From assembly GCA_052143575.1 (NCBI GenBank), contig JBKQSP010000101.1, forward strand, positions 1-13,273: a stretch of DNA of 13,273 nucleotides, written 5' to 3'. The notes beneath the pieces were generated by a model. That model worked only from the letters and a program-made list of their open reading frames with translations. It did not search any database and was not told where the DNA came from. This document shows positions 1 to 8,250 of the stretch, piece by piece (within the stretch, counting starts at the first letter, position 1; each line of letters starts with the position of its first letter). The stretch is from JAKACA01 sp052143575. GTDB taxonomy: Bacteria > Actinomycetota > Acidimicrobiia > Acidimicrobiales > Bog-793. Made by a program: the position numbers and the translations under genes.

Positions 1-1406
1 TGCAACTCGGCGACACTGCGAGCGCCGCAGTAGCCCATCGCCTGGCGAAGGCCGCCGACCATCTGGTGCAGGACGATGTCGAGCGGGCCCTTGTAGGGCA
101 CGCGGCCCTCGATGCCTTCGGGCACGAGCTTGCCGCTCTCCACGCTGCCTTGGAAGTAGCGATCCTTCGAGAAGGAGCGGCCCTGCATGGCGCCCAGCGA
201 GCCCATGCCGCGGTACTCCTTGTACCTCTCGCCTTGCTGCATGACGATCTCGCCCGGCGACTCGTCGACGCCGGCGAGGGCGTTGCCGAGCATGACGGTG
301 GAGGCGCCGGCCGCCAGCGCCTTCGCAACGTCACCGGAGAACTGCACGCCTCCATCGGCCACGACGGGCACGCCGCGGCGGCCCGCCACGGCGGCGCAGT
401 CGAAGATGGCCGTGATCTGCGGCACGCCGATGCCGGCGATGACCCGCGTCGTGCAGATCGAGCCGGGGCCGATGCCGACCTTGACGGCGTCGGCGCCGGC
501 ATCGATGAGGGCGCGTGTCGCCTCGGCCGTGGCGACGTTGCCGGCGACGATGTCGATCTCGAAATTCGCCCGCATCTTCGCCACGGTGTCGATGACGCTC
601 CTGGCGTGACCATGTGCCGTGTCCACGACGATGACGTCGACGCCGGCATTGACGAGCGCCTCCATACGCTCGAAGGCGTCCGCCCCGGTGCCGACGGCGG
701 CCGCCACCCGCAGCCGCCCACGATCGTCCTTCGTGGCTCTCGGGTAGTCGATGCGCTTCTGGATGTCCTTCACGGTGATGAGTCCGTGCAACGTTCCGTC
801 GCTCTCCACAATCGGGAGCTTCTCGATGCGGTGGCGACCGAGGATCACCTGAGCCGCCTCGAGCGTCGTGCCGACCGGAGCGGTCACGAGACCGCTGGCG
901 GTCATCACGGAGGACACTGGCTCGTCGCTCTCGGCCACGAAACGCAGATCCCGGTTCGTCACGATCCCGACGAGGTGCCCGGCGTCGTCGGTGACGGGCA
1001 CGCCCGAGACGTGGTACTGCGCCATGAGGTTCATGGCGTCGGTGATCGAGGTCGTGGGCTTCACGGTGATCGGGTTCGTGATCATGCCCGACTCGGATCG
1101 CTTCACGCGGTCGACCTCGGCAGCCTGGTCGGCGATCGAGAGGTTGCGGTGGATGACGCCGATACCGCCCTCCCTCGCCATGGCGATGGCGAGCCGGGAC
1201 TCGGTCACCGTGTCCATCGCCGCCGAGATGAGCGGGATGGCGAGGGAGATGTTGCGGGTCAGACGGCTCTCGGTGGACGCTTCCGAGGGGAGGATCTCCG
1301 AGGCGGCCGGCACGAGCAGCACGTCATCGAAGGTGAGGCCCTCTCGCCCGAATTTCTCGGCGAAAGAGGGGGGTGGGGGACTGGCGCTGGCGTCGTCGGG
1401 CTCCAT
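1..1406 (-). CDS. guaB: IMP dehydrogenase (partial, C-terminus beyond left edge)
   Basis: Converts IMP to XMP with NAD+, the committed step of guanine nucleotide synthesis in the cytoplasm. 468 residues are visible from ATG at 1406; the last few dozen lie off the window. Early residues carry the GLTFDDVLLVP signature. A tandem CBS pair spans roughly residues 106-220. The catalytic loop GIGPGSICTTR has the nucleophile Cys318. Further on come the phosphate-binding VADGGV stretch, the flap region YKEYRGMGSLGAM and, at the visible end, GGLRQAMGYCGA. All key residues are present, so the enzyme looks functional. The ATG was chosen because family homology begins about 20 residues in and a -10-like TAGAAT sits just upstream with no clear ribosome binding site. 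The gene lies 83 bp downstream of the metallo-hydrolase gene on the same strand, so it may be read from its own promoter, the upstream genes, or both. Confidence 0.97.
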   Translation of the reverse strand, partial: MEPDDASASPPPPSFAEKFGREGLTFDDVLLVPAASEILPSEASTESRLTRNISLAIPLISAAMDTVTESRLAIAMAREGGIGVIHRNLSIADQAAEVDRVKRSESGMITNPITVKPTTSITDAMNLMAQYHVSGVPVTDDAGHLVGIVTNRDLRFVAESDEPVSSVMTASGLVTAPVGTTLEAAQVILGRHRIEKLPIVESDGTLHGLITVKDIQKRIDYPRATKDDRGRLRVAAAVGTGADAFERMEALVNAGVDVIVVDTAHGHARSVIDTVAKMRANFEIDIVAGNVATAEATRALIDAGADAVKVGIGPGSICTTRVIAGIGVPQITAIFDCAAVAGRRGVPVVADGGVQFSGDVAKALAAGASTVMLGNALAGVDESPGEIVMQQGERYKEYRGMGSLGAMQGRSFSKDRYFQGSVESGKLVPEGIEGRVPYKGPLDIVLHQMVGGLRQAMGYCGARSVAEL

Positions 1407-1411
1407 GTCAC

Positions 1412-1417
1412 ATTCTA
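1412..1417 (-). promoter_or_regulatory. Candidate -10 box of a near-leaderless guaB promoter
   Basis: On the minus strand the sequence reads TAGAAT, then five bases, then the guaB ATG. This spacing would place transcription initiation at or next to the A of the start codon, the arrangement of leaderless mRNAs that are common in actinobacteria. No Shine-Dalgarno sequence is visible before this ATG, which fits. I see no good -35 hexamer, so this is a motif match only. Confidence 0.4.
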
Positions 1418-1489
1418 GGCGCCGGCGTGCTGCCGGACCGGTCCCCGCCCGCCGTCCGGCGCCTCCGCCCACCGCCGGCGCCGCGGCGC

Positions 1490-2239
1490 TCAGCTCCCGA
1501 AGATGCGCAGCCACTCCTCGGCGCTGCGGGGTGCGAGCACCGGGTTCCATCGTTTCGTCGCCCCGAGCGAGGCGGAAGGAGCCTCCGAGTACAGATGACC
1601 TGGGTAGACGACGGTGTCGTCCGGCAGCCGAGCCAGCCGGTTCAGGCTCTCGTACATGGCGGCCGGATCGCTCCCCGGCAGATCGGTCCGTCCGCAGCTC
1701 GTGAGGAAGAGGGTGTCGCCGGCGACGAGGCGCCCGTCGACGAGGAAGCATTGGCTGCCCGGCGTATGTCCCGGGGTGTGCAGCAAGCGGATCGCGACTT
1801 CGCCGACGTGCACGACGTCGTCGGCATCGTGCTCGACGACGTCGTCACGCCCGATCCCAGCCGCTCGCAGGACCCACGGCGTCTCGTCACGCTGCACGTG
1901 GATGGGGACCGACACGCGTTCCAGCAGCGCTGAGACGCCGGCGATGGCCTGGCTGCCGAAGAGGATCCCGCCGACGTGGTCGGCGTGGTAGTGGGTGGCG
2001 AGAGCCCCCACGAGCCGCATGCCATCGGATTCGAGGAGATCGACGAGCTCCCCGGGCGCATACGCAGGGTCGACGGCGACGGCCTCACCGGTCTCCCTGT
2101 CCCCGATCAGGTAGACGAAGTTGACCATCTGGCGTGCGATCTGGTCGCCTACGGCGATGTCCCGACCGGCGAGGAGCTGGCGGAAGTACAGGCGGTTGCC
2201 CGTCGGGCCCGTCGCCTGGAGCTCACTCTCCTCGGTCAT
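1490..2239 (-). CDS. MBL-fold metallo-hydrolase, glyoxalase II / persulfide dioxygenase-like
   Basis: A 249-residue protein of the metallo-beta-lactamase superfamily. The metal-binding set is complete: T-H-Y-H-A-D-H (His83, His85, Asp87, His88), HTPGHTPG with His158, GDTLF with Asp175, and YPGH with His215. The CGRTDLPG stretch and overall size resemble the hydroxyacylglutathione hydrolase (YcbL) and ETHE1-type branches. Those act on thioesters or glutathione persulfide, with other low-molecular-weight thiols possible in actinobacteria. The substrate cannot be read from sequence. No signal peptide is seen, so it should be cytoplasmic. Its ATG overlaps the TGA of the upstream cobalamin-binding-like gene by 4 bp (ATGA), so the two are probably translationally coupled. 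guaB follows after 83 bp. The family call is firm; the specific activity is not. Confidence 0.9.
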   Translation of the reverse strand: MTEESELQATGPTGNRLYFRQLLAGRDIAVGDQIARQMVNFVYLIGDRETGEAVAVDPAYAPGELVDLLESDGMRLVGALATHYHADHVGGILFGSQAIAGVSALLERVSVPIHVQRDETPWVLRAAGIGRDDVVEHDADDVVHVGEVAIRLLHTPGHTPGSQCFLVDGRLVAGDTLFLTSCGRTDLPGSDPAAMYESLNRLARLPDDTVVYPGHLYSEAPSASLGATKRWNPVLAPRSAEEWLRIFGS

Positions 2240-3159
2240 GGCTCGCCCTCCCCGATGGCCCTCGTGCCGACGTGTCCCGGCGGCGTCTCCCCAGCCAGCC
2301 ATGCTGCCAGTGCTTCGGCGCCGTCGACCAGTCGGGGTCCAGGTCGCGAGAACCACACCCTGCCGTCGAAGGCGACGAGTGGCGTGCAGCGGAGAGCCGG
2401 CCACTCGCCTGCCGAGGCGCGCAACTGGTGCCCGGCGGCGACGGCCGCCTCGAGATCGAGGCCGCAGGGGGCGATCACGACGAGATCGGGATCGGCGCCG
2501 GTGAGCTCCTCCAGCGTTATCCGGCGGGAGCGAGCGCCCGGGCGGGTGAGCACGGGCTCGCCTCCTGCGGCCCGCACGACGTCGGGCACCCAGTTGCCGG
2601 CGAGGTAGATGGGATCGACCCAGTCGAGCACGGCCACGCGCCGCCGCGCAGGTCCACCGCCGGCGGGTCCGCCGGTGAGCGCCTGCAGGCGAGAGCGGCA
2701 GGAGGCCGCCAGAGCGCGTCCTGCCGCCTCGAGGCCAAGGTGTCGCCCCACGGTGGCGAACGTGGCCAGCACGTCCTCGAGGTCGGCGGGATCGAGGGAC
2801 ACCACCTCGCAGTGGACGCCACGGCCGACCAGTGCGGCCGTGACCTCCGATGACGGCAGGGCGCAGACGGCACATTCGTCCTGGCCGAAAACGACGTCGG
2901 GGGCGAGTGCCACCAACTGCTCGACATCGAGCGAGTAGAGAAGTCCGCCGCTCTCGATCTGGTCCCGCACGGCGGCGTCGCTGCCGGCGGGGTCCTCTGC
3001 CACGCCGGCTGCATCCAGCATCGGTCGGGTGACCACGGGGCGGGGTGCGAGGGCCTCCGGCTGGTCACAGTCGGCGCTGATGCCGACGAGGAGGTCGATC
3101 GCCCCGAGTGCGACAACAATGTCGGTGGCGGAGGGGACGAGAGATACGGCGCGGGTCAC
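2236..3159 (-). CDS. BtuF-like cobalamin-binding protein without signal peptide
   Basis: A 307-residue protein of the ABC substrate-binding fold used for cobalamin and Fe-siderophores (COG0614 type). The N-terminus opens directly with the fold (VSLVPSATDIVVALGA), and there is no signal peptide or lipobox. It therefore looks cytoplasmic rather than a periplasmic transport receptor. A CxxC pair (Cys96, Cys99, in QDECAVCA) falls where this signal-less subgroup, often annotated 'cobalamin-binding protein', usually carries a similar motif. The C-terminal lobe includes LDWVDPIYLAGNWVPD. No permease or ATPase gene is nearby. The start is GTG at 3159, 37 bp after the helicase stop, with no convincing ribosome binding site. 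The stop overlaps the next start by 4 bp. Ligand binding and physiological role are unproven. Confidence 0.85.
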   Translation of the reverse strand: MTRAVSLVPSATDIVVALGAIDLLVGISADCDQPEALAPRPVVTRPMLDAAGVAEDPAGSDAAVRDQIESGGLLYSLDVEQLVALAPDVVFGQDECAVCALPSSEVTAALVGRGVHCEVVSLDPADLEDVLATFATVGRHLGLEAAGRALAASCRSRLQALTGGPAGGGPARRRVAVLDWVDPIYLAGNWVPDVVRAAGGEPVLTRPGARSRRITLEELTGADPDLVVIAPCGLDLEAAVAAGHQLRASAGEWPALRCTPLVAFDGRVWFSRPGPRLVDGAEALAAWLAGETPPGHVGTRAIGEGEP

Positions 3160-3196
3160 CAGCGGGAGGGCACCGGGGGGATCACGCCGGAAGCGG

Positions 3197-4408
3197 TCAG
3201 GACCCTGACGCCCGACCGTGCTTCGACCCGACCGGCTCCCAGTCGGGGAGGTTCTTCAACCGTGCGTCGTTCGAGAAGACCTCGACGAGCGGCACGTCGA
3301 GACCGAGCCTGCGCTGCAGCCGCTCGATGGCGAGCTCCTGATCCCAGAGCACGAGCGTGACGGCGACGCCGCCTTCGCCTGCCCGAGCCGTGCGGCCGGA
3401 GCGATGCAGGTAGGCCTTGTGGTCTTCGGGGGGATCGAAGTGCACGACGACGTCCACACCCTCGATGTCGAGCCCGCGAGCGGCGACGTCGGTGGCGACG
3501 AGCACCGGCAGCTTCCCCGCCGTGAATCGGTCGAGAGCCTGCTCGCGAGCCGACTGGCGGAGATCTCCGTGGATGGCCTCGGCCCGCACACCTTCGGCTC
3601 GCAGGTCGGTCACGAGGCGGTCGGCGCCACGTTTCGTCCGGACGAAGCACAGGGTCTTCTCGGCTCCGCCCACGATGGCGGCGCAGACCTTCGCCTTGTC
3701 GAGCTGGTGGACACGCAAGAAACGGTGCTGCATCTCGGCGACCGTCAGCTGCCGCTCTTTCACCTCGTGCAAGACCGGGTCGCGCAGGTGCCGGCGCACG
3801 ACCTGGTCGACAGCGGAGTCGAGGGTGGCCGAGAAGAGGAGCGTCTGGCGATCCGTCGGCATCTTGCGCAGCAGCCATTCGACCTGCGGCAAGAAACCCA
3901 TGTCGGCCATGCGATCCGCCTCGTCCACCACGAGCGTCGTCACGGTGGCGAGGCTGACGCTTCCCCGGTCGGCGAAGTCGATCAGTCGCCCGGGCGTGGC
4001 GACAACGACGTCGACCCCGCGGCTTAGGCGCTTCATCTGGCGGTCGAGGTCGCTGCCGCCGTAGACGACCGCCACCCTGAGACCGACTGCCTTGGCGAGG
4101 GGCTCGAGCACTTCGGCGACTTGCACGGCGAGCTCACGGGTGGGCACGAGCACGAGGGAGCCCGGCGCGCCGGACTTGGCGCGCGTCGTCCGCATGAGGA
4201 GCGGCAAGCCGAAGGCCAACGTTTTCCCCGAGCCGGTCTTGGCCTTCCCGCAGACGTCCCTGCCCTCGAGGGCGTCGGGGATCGTCAGCTCTTGGACCGG
4301 GAACGGCGACCTGATTCCCATCTCGGAGAGAGCGGCAGTGAGCTCTGGTGATACTCCGAGGGAGGAGAAGGTCGTCGGGAAGCTCGAAGTGGTGGGTACA
4401 GAGCTCAT
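3197..4408 (-). CDS. DEAD-box ATP-dependent RNA helicase
   Basis: A 403-residue protein with every core motif of the DEAD-box family in order. The Q motif region (FPVQELTIP) ends near residue 44. Motif I AKTGSGKT is at 56-63, Ia PTRELA at 89-94, Ib TPGR at 138-141, II DEAD at 162-165 and III SAT at 193-195. ATDVAARGLDI lies near 300-310 and HRSGRTARAG near 334-343. Such enzymes unwind short RNA duplexes in ribosome assembly, mRNA decay or cold adaptation. The C-terminal tail after the helicase core is short, with no recognisable RNA-binding domain, so it resembles a compact RhlE/CshA-type protein. ATG at 4408 was chosen because family similarity begins about ten residues later; the frame stays open upstream to about 4522 but that extension would run into the bcp promoter and start. 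It diverges from bcp and is first in the left minus-strand gene set. Confidence 0.93.
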   Translation of the reverse strand: MSSVPTTSSFPTTFSSLGVSPELTAALSEMGIRSPFPVQELTIPDALEGRDVCGKAKTGSGKTLAFGLPLLMRTTRAKSGAPGSLVLVPTRELAVQVAEVLEPLAKAVGLRVAVVYGGSDLDRQMKRLSRGVDVVVATPGRLIDFADRGSVSLATVTTLVVDEADRMADMGFLPQVEWLLRKMPTDRQTLLFSATLDSAVDQVVRRHLRDPVLHEVKERQLTVAEMQHRFLRVHQLDKAKVCAAIVGGAEKTLCFVRTKRGADRLVTDLRAEGVRAEAIHGDLRQSAREQALDRFTAGKLPVLVATDVAARGLDIEGVDVVVHFDPPEDHKAYLHRSGRTARAGEGGVAVTLVLWDQELAIERLQRRLGLDVPLVEVFSNDARLKNLPDWEPVGSKHGRASGS

Positions 4409-4506
4409 GACTATTCTCAGCGGAGAGCCTACTGCTACGAGGGGAGTCCACCGTCGGACCCCCCGGTCTGCGCCGTGAGCGGCAGCCGACGACCCGAGCA
4501 CACGAC

Positions 4507-4513
4507 AAAGGAG
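4507..4513 (+). promoter_or_regulatory. Ribosome binding site of bcp
   Basis: AAAGGAG lies seven bases before the ATG at 4521. It is one of the few clear Shine-Dalgarno sequences in this window and fixes the bcp start. Confidence 0.75.
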
Positions 4514-4520
4514 CAGCCTC

Positions 4521-4985
4521 ATGCCTCATCTCGAAGCCGGCGACCCGGCCCCCGATTTCGCCCTTGCCGACGAGAACGGCGACATCGTCCGGCTCTCCGA
4601 CTACGCCGGCCGCCGGGTCGTCGTGTACTTCTATCCAGCGGACGACACGCCCGGGTGCACGAAGGAGGCGTGCCAGTTCACGGAGCGCTTCGACGACTTC
4701 GAAGGCGCCGGTGCCGACGTCGTGGGCATCTCCCCCGACGGGGCAGACAAGCACCGGCGCTTCCGCGAGAAGTACGGCTTGAAGGTGCGGCTGCTGAGCG
4801 ACCCATCACACGCCGTCATGGAGAGCTATGGCGCCTGGGGCGAGAAGACGCTCTACGGCCGCAAGAGTGTCGGCGTCATCCGCTCCACCATGCTCGTCGG
4901 CCCCGACGGCCGCGTGGAGCAGGCCTGGTACCACGTACGGGCCGACGGCCACGCCGAGAAGGTGCTGGCTGCCATTACCGGCTGA
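4521..4985 (+). CDS. bcp: Thiol peroxidase / peroxiredoxin of the Bcp (PrxQ) family
   Basis: Reduces hydrogen peroxide and organic hydroperoxides in the cytoplasm with electrons from thioredoxin or a similar donor. The 154-residue length is typical of the family. The thioredoxin-like fold starts at once (GDPAPDFALADENG). The active-site stretch YPADDTPGCTKEAC has the peroxidatic Cys46 and, five residues on, Cys51. That spacing is the intramolecular resolving-cysteine arrangement of atypical 2-Cys PrxQ enzymes. The later GEKTLYGRKSVGVIRSTML region is also characteristic. The start is set by a good ribosome binding site. The gene is transcribed away from the helicase across a 112-bp spacer and converges on the 5220-9826 operon, separated by a palindromic repeat pair. 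No OxyR-like gene is adjacent. Confidence 0.96.
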   Translation: MPHLEAGDPAPDFALADENGDIVRLSDYAGRRVVVYFYPADDTPGCTKEACQFTERFDDFEGAGADVVGISPDGADKHRRFREKYGLKVRLLSDPSHAVMESYGAWGEKTLYGRKSVGVIRSTMLVGPDGRVEQAWYHVRADGHAEKVLAAITG

Positions 4986-5012
4986 CCGGCCGCCGGCGCC
5001 GCCACGCCGGCG

Positions 5013-5186
5013 CCGCCGGCGTTCTGGACGACCGTGGGGACGCCGGACGACCCTGGCGTCGTCCAGAACGCACCGCAGGCCCGAAGAAACCCAGCCGGCG
5101 GCGGCTCCGCCGGCGTTCTGGACGACCGTGGGGACGTAGGACGACCTCGGCGTCGTCCAGAACGCACCGCCGGCCCGAAGAAACCC
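5013..5186. repeat. Two direct copies of an 80-bp palindromic repeat (REP/terminator-like)
   Basis: Copy 1 is 5013-5092 and copy 2 is 5107-5186, with a 94-bp period. They match at 75 of 80 positions; differences fall at 5043, 5044, 5053, 5054 and 5077 of copy 1. Each copy contains a perfect 14-bp inverted repeat (GCGTTCTGGACGAC and its complement): arms 5019-5032 with 5058-5071, and 5113-5126 with 5152-5165. The 25-base loop holds a second GGACGAC (5045-5051) that could compete for the right arm. Each copy ends in GGCCCGAAGAAACCC. The pair fills the gap between the convergent bcp and membrane-protein genes, so a bidirectional terminator or a dispersed REP-like element are both possible. Confidence 0.85.
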
Positions 5187-5219
5187 CGCCCGGTCCCGGC
5201 GGCCAGCCGAACGCCTGGG

Positions 5220-5831
5220 TCAGCGGCGACGGTCCGTCGTAACCCTGACGGACAGGCTGGCGGCAAGGGCGATCACGCAGATCGCCGCCACGACGCCGAC
5301 ACCGAGGGCGGCGAGCCCGAAGCCGGAGAGGTCCGGTTCGAGGGAGAGCAGCAGCCAACCGGCCGCGGCACCCCCCACGGCGACGGCCGCGGTCCAGGTT
5401 GTCTGCCTGACCCCGGGACGGCCGACGTGCGTGCCGCCTCCGAGGGGCTCGAGGGCCGCCCCGCCGGCCTCGGCGAATGCGAGCACGGCGGCGCCGGCCG
5501 CCGCCGCGAAGACCACCGCACCGCTCCGGTGCACGGGCAGGTCGGCGACGGCACAGGCGCCGGCGAGGAGAAAGACAGAGACGAGAAACGCCCGCTCGGA
5601 TCGGATCGTCAGTGCCACGAAGAGCGTCAGGACCGAGACCAGACCGCAGGCGACGACGCCGGCGACGGCCTGCTTCGGAGCAAAGGCCACCGACGCGACC
5701 GTGGCGACGATGGCGAGTGCAAACGCCGTCGGCACGGCCACGGGTGCTGCTGCCAGCGCCGGCCGGAAGAGCGGGATCGCCGGTCCCGCCCGCCTCAGTC
5801 GGCGCAATCGCCAGCTGCCCGAGCCGATCAT
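5220..5831 (-). CDS. Six-TM membrane protein, last gene of the MoxR/DUF58 operon
   Basis: A 203-residue integral membrane protein that I do not recognise as a named family. About six hydrophobic segments are visible, near residues 33-52, 54-75, 79-96, 103-120, 145-165 and 170-195. A basic N-terminus (RLRRLRR) precedes them, which favours a cytoplasmic N-end. It ends in a basic tail (TTDRRR). The ATG at 5831 overlaps the stop of the DUF58 gene by 4 bp, so it is almost certainly translated with that operon. It may anchor or assist the DUF58/DUF4129 proteins at the membrane, but that rests only on gene context. Downstream is the palindromic repeat pair. Confidence 0.8.
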   Translation of the reverse strand: MIGSGSWRLRRLRRAGPAIPLFRPALAAAPVAVPTAFALAIVATVASVAFAPKQAVAGVVACGLVSVLTLFVALTIRSERAFLVSVFLLAGACAVADLPVHRSGAVVFAAAAGAAVLAFAEAGGAALEPLGGGTHVGRPGVRQTTWTAAVAVGGAAAGWLLLSLEPDLSGFGLAALGVGVVAAICVIALAASLSVRVTTDRRR

Positions 5832-7165
5832 CGCCGGCCACCGCCAACACGGGCGACCGCCCGGCCCCGCATCGCTCGCCGGAAGGCGGCGATCTCGGCC
5901 AACCCTGACGCAATGCCGTCGGGGCCCTGAACGGTGGCGACCGGGACGCCGAGGTGCCAGAACTGCCGTCGCAGCTCGAGCCTTTCCATCGTGACGATGC
6001 GATGCGCCAAGGACGCCGTCTCGCTGGCGAAGGTGCCGGTGGGAACCGGCGGCTCGACCTCGATGATCGCCAAATCGATCCCTCTCGAGCGAAGGGAAGC
6101 GAGCGTCGAGGTGAAGCGGGCATCCCCGAGCGGCGAGACGGCCAGCACGAGGCAGCCGGCGGGGAAGAGGCGCCGCGGGATCACCTCGGCCGTCTTCCAG
6201 GCGTAGGAGAAATACGCCTCGGAGGAGAGCAGTGCCCGACGGATGCGCTCGAAGTGCGACGGACCGGTCCCCGGTTCGACCCAGTCGAGGATGCCACCAA
6301 ACGCCACGAGGCCGAGGCGATCGTGTCGTCGCATGTAGGTGTCAGCAAGGCTGACGGCGACCGAAACCACGGCCGGCAAGAGGGCGTCGGTGAACGTGTC
6401 TGCGAGCAGCACGACGTCGGTGCTGCGCTCGGGGTGCTGAACGTTGATGCAGGTGCTGCCCCGCCGTGCCGTGGCTCGCCAGTTGATCCGGCGCTCGAGG
6501 GCGCCGACTGTCTCCTCGCGGACCTCGGCGAACTCGATGCCGTCGGCCGCCAGCCTGGCCACGCGATCGCCGGCGGTAGCCCGCACCCGCTCGGGGCGGA
6601 CAAGGGTCCTCAAGGCGAGGGGCATCGGGCGGGACTCGATCGTGATGCGTTCATCGACCGTTCCGCGGCCGATCATGGCCGAGGAGCCGTCCGTGACGCG
6701 TACCGTCACCTTGCCGAGGGTGAAACGCCCCGCCCGCGCCGCCCGCAGCGTGCACGTCAGGATCTCGGGCCGCCCGCCATGGAGCAGCACCGTCCAGCTC
6801 ACGGCGCCGTCACTTTGAAGGCCGACTGGCAAGGCCAAGGAGAGGTGGCAGACCGACGTGGTCGTCGACAGCACGGTGAGTCGCGCCTCGATCGGCTGTT
6901 CCGGGCCGCTCACGATCGGGGTGATGTCGAGTTCGACGTGTGGCGCGGACGGCCGACTGCGGCTGAGCCCGAACACAGCGGCGGCTGCCAGCGGGCAGGC
7001 GAGTGCCACGAGCGCCACGTCACCGGTCACGGTGGCCGCCAGCAGGGCGAGGGCGGCAACGATGCCCTCCGCCACGACCTTCGCCCGCACGTGCCACGTG
7101 AGGGCGACGGGAGGCTGCCGACGGGTCTCCCCAGCAGCGCCCTCGGTGTCGCCCTGAGACGTCAT
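5828..7165 (-). CDS. DUF58 domain-containing protein
   Basis: A 445-residue protein. After a polar N-terminus of about 28 residues, two close hydrophobic segments (about 34-47 and 50-67) anchor it to the membrane. The DUF58 core follows: DGIEFAEVRE near residue 208, then RRINWRATARRG. The latter matches the conserved R-x-I-x-W-x-x-[ST]-A-R signature of the family. The next beta strand, DVVLLADTF, sits where a von Willebrand A-like fold would begin. The classical metal-binding DxSxS is not intact here. DUF58 proteins regularly pair with MoxR ATPases, and their biochemical role is poorly defined. Start and stop each overlap the neighbouring genes by 4 bp. The family assignment is solid; the function is not known. 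Confidence 0.92.
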   Translation of the reverse strand: MTSQGDTEGAAGETRRQPPVALTWHVRAKVVAEGIVAALALLAATVTGDVALVALACPLAAAAVFGLSRSRPSAPHVELDITPIVSGPEQPIEARLTVLSTTTSVCHLSLALPVGLQSDGAVSWTVLLHGGRPEILTCTLRAARAGRFTLGKVTVRVTDGSSAMIGRGTVDERITIESRPMPLALRTLVRPERVRATAGDRVARLAADGIEFAEVREETVGALERRINWRATARRGSTCINVQHPERSTDVVLLADTFTDALLPAVVSVAVSLADTYMRRHDRLGLVAFGGILDWVEPGTGPSHFERIRRALLSSEAYFSYAWKTAEVIPRRLFPAGCLVLAVSPLGDARFTSTLASLRSRGIDLAIIEVEPPVPTGTFASETASLAHRIVTMERLELRRQFWHLGVPVATVQGPDGIASGLAEIAAFRRAMRGRAVARVGGGRR

Positions 7166-8250
7166 GCCGACGAGACGATCCCGGCTCCGAGATCGTCGCC
7201 GGCGGCACCGGCGGCCGAGCCGCTGCCGTGCCCGCCGTGGTCCGCCGAGGGCGCATCGGGCGAGCCGGCTACCGAGTCGAAAGCGACTGGAACGGGCACG
7301 CCGGCGAGGCACTGCCGCACGAGCTCTGACGACTGCACGCCGCGCAGCCACATCTCGGGCTGGAGCGAGAGACGGTGCGCCAGGCAGGGGACGGCGACGG
7401 ACTTGAGGTCGTCGGGCAGCACGTAGTCGCGACCGGACAGGGCCGCCTTCGCCCGCGAGGCTTGCAGCAGCGCCACGGAAGCGCGCGGGCTGGCCCCGAT
7501 CTGCACGCCGGCTATCTCGCGCGTGGCGCGCACGATGTCCACGAGGTAGCTGGCGACGGCTTCGGCAATCTCGACGCGCTCGACGGCGGCCTGCATGGCG
7601 AGGATGCCGCCGGCGTCGGTGACGGCCCGTAACCCGGCGTCTTCGCGGCCGCGCAGCGCCCTGCGCTGTACGAGCTCCTGTTCGCCGGCGCGGTCGGGGT
7701 AGCCGATGCTGACGCGAAGCATGAAGCGATCGAGCTGTGCTTCGGGGAGAGGGTAGGTGCCCTCGTACTCGATGGGGTTCTGGGTGGCGATGACGGCGAA
7801 CGGCTCTGGCAGCCGGTGGGTGGTGCCGTCGGCTGTGACCTGATGTTCCTGCATCGCCTCGAGGAGGGCAGCTTGCGTTTTCGGCGGCGCACGGTTGATC
7901 TCGTCCCCGAGCACGAGGTTGGCGAAGAGCGGGCCGGGCCGGAACTCGAGCTCGGCGCGACGGGCGTCGTAGAACGACGAGCCGGTCACGTCGGCCGGCA
8001 TGAGATCCGGCGTGAACTGGATGCGCGAATAACTGAGGCCGGAGGCCTGACACAGGCAGCGGACGGCGAGCGTCTTGGCGACGCCGGGGACGTCTTCGAG
8101 CAGGACGTGGCCGCCGGCGAGGACGCCGAGGAGCACGAGCCCGACCTCCTCGCGCTTGCCGACGATGGCGCGGTCGACCTCGTCGAGGATGGCAGAGGCG
8201 AGGGCGCCGACTTCGGCGAGCGAGAGCGTGGGCTCCATCGAGCCCGTCAC
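7162..8250 (-). CDS. MoxR-family AAA+ ATPase
   Basis: A 362-residue AAA+ ATPase of the MoxR subgroup, thought to act as a chaperone that remodels or activates partner proteins, typically ones with VWA/DUF58 domains. Walker A is EDVPGVAKT (52-60), Walker B is LVLGDE (112-117) within GDEINRAPPKTQAALLEAM, and sensor 1 is ATQNP (155-159). The helical lid includes SPRASVALLQASRAKA. The C-terminus has an extra Gly/Ala/Ser-rich tail of about 35 residues that is not part of the core. The frame starts at GTG 8250, whose last two bases overlap the upstream TGA (GTGA). ATG at 8238, four codons later, is the alternative. It sits directly upstream of the DUF58 gene, its usual partner. Confidence 0.94.
   Translation of the reverse strand: MTGSMEPTLSLAEVGALASAILDEVDRAIVGKREEVGLVLLGVLAGGHVLLEDVPGVAKTLAVRCLCQASGLSYSRIQFTPDLMPADVTGSSFYDARRAELEFRPGPLFANLVLGDEINRAPPKTQAALLEAMQEHQVTADGTTHRLPEPFAVIATQNPIEYEGTYPLPEAQLDRFMLRVSIGYPDRAGEQELVQRRALRGREDAGLRAVTDAGGILAMQAAVERVEIAEAVASYLVDIVRATREIAGVQIGASPRASVALLQASRAKAALSGRDYVLPDDLKSVAVPCLAHRLSLQPEMWLRGVQSSELVRQCLAGVPVPVAFDSVAGSPDAPSADHGGHGSGSAAGAAGDDLGAGIVSSA

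Noticed and set aside
66..1418. 450-residue plus-strand open frame
   Set aside because: It lies antisense to guaB, which has full family motifs; the frame is open because of high GC.
5013..5186. CRISPR array
   Set aside because: Only two 80-bp units with a 14-bp gap, strong internal palindromes and no cas genes; this is not a CRISPR layout.
5954..7426. 490-residue plus-strand open frame
   Set aside because: Antisense to the DUF58 and MoxR genes, very rich in Arg/Gly/His/Asp with no domain; a GC shadow.
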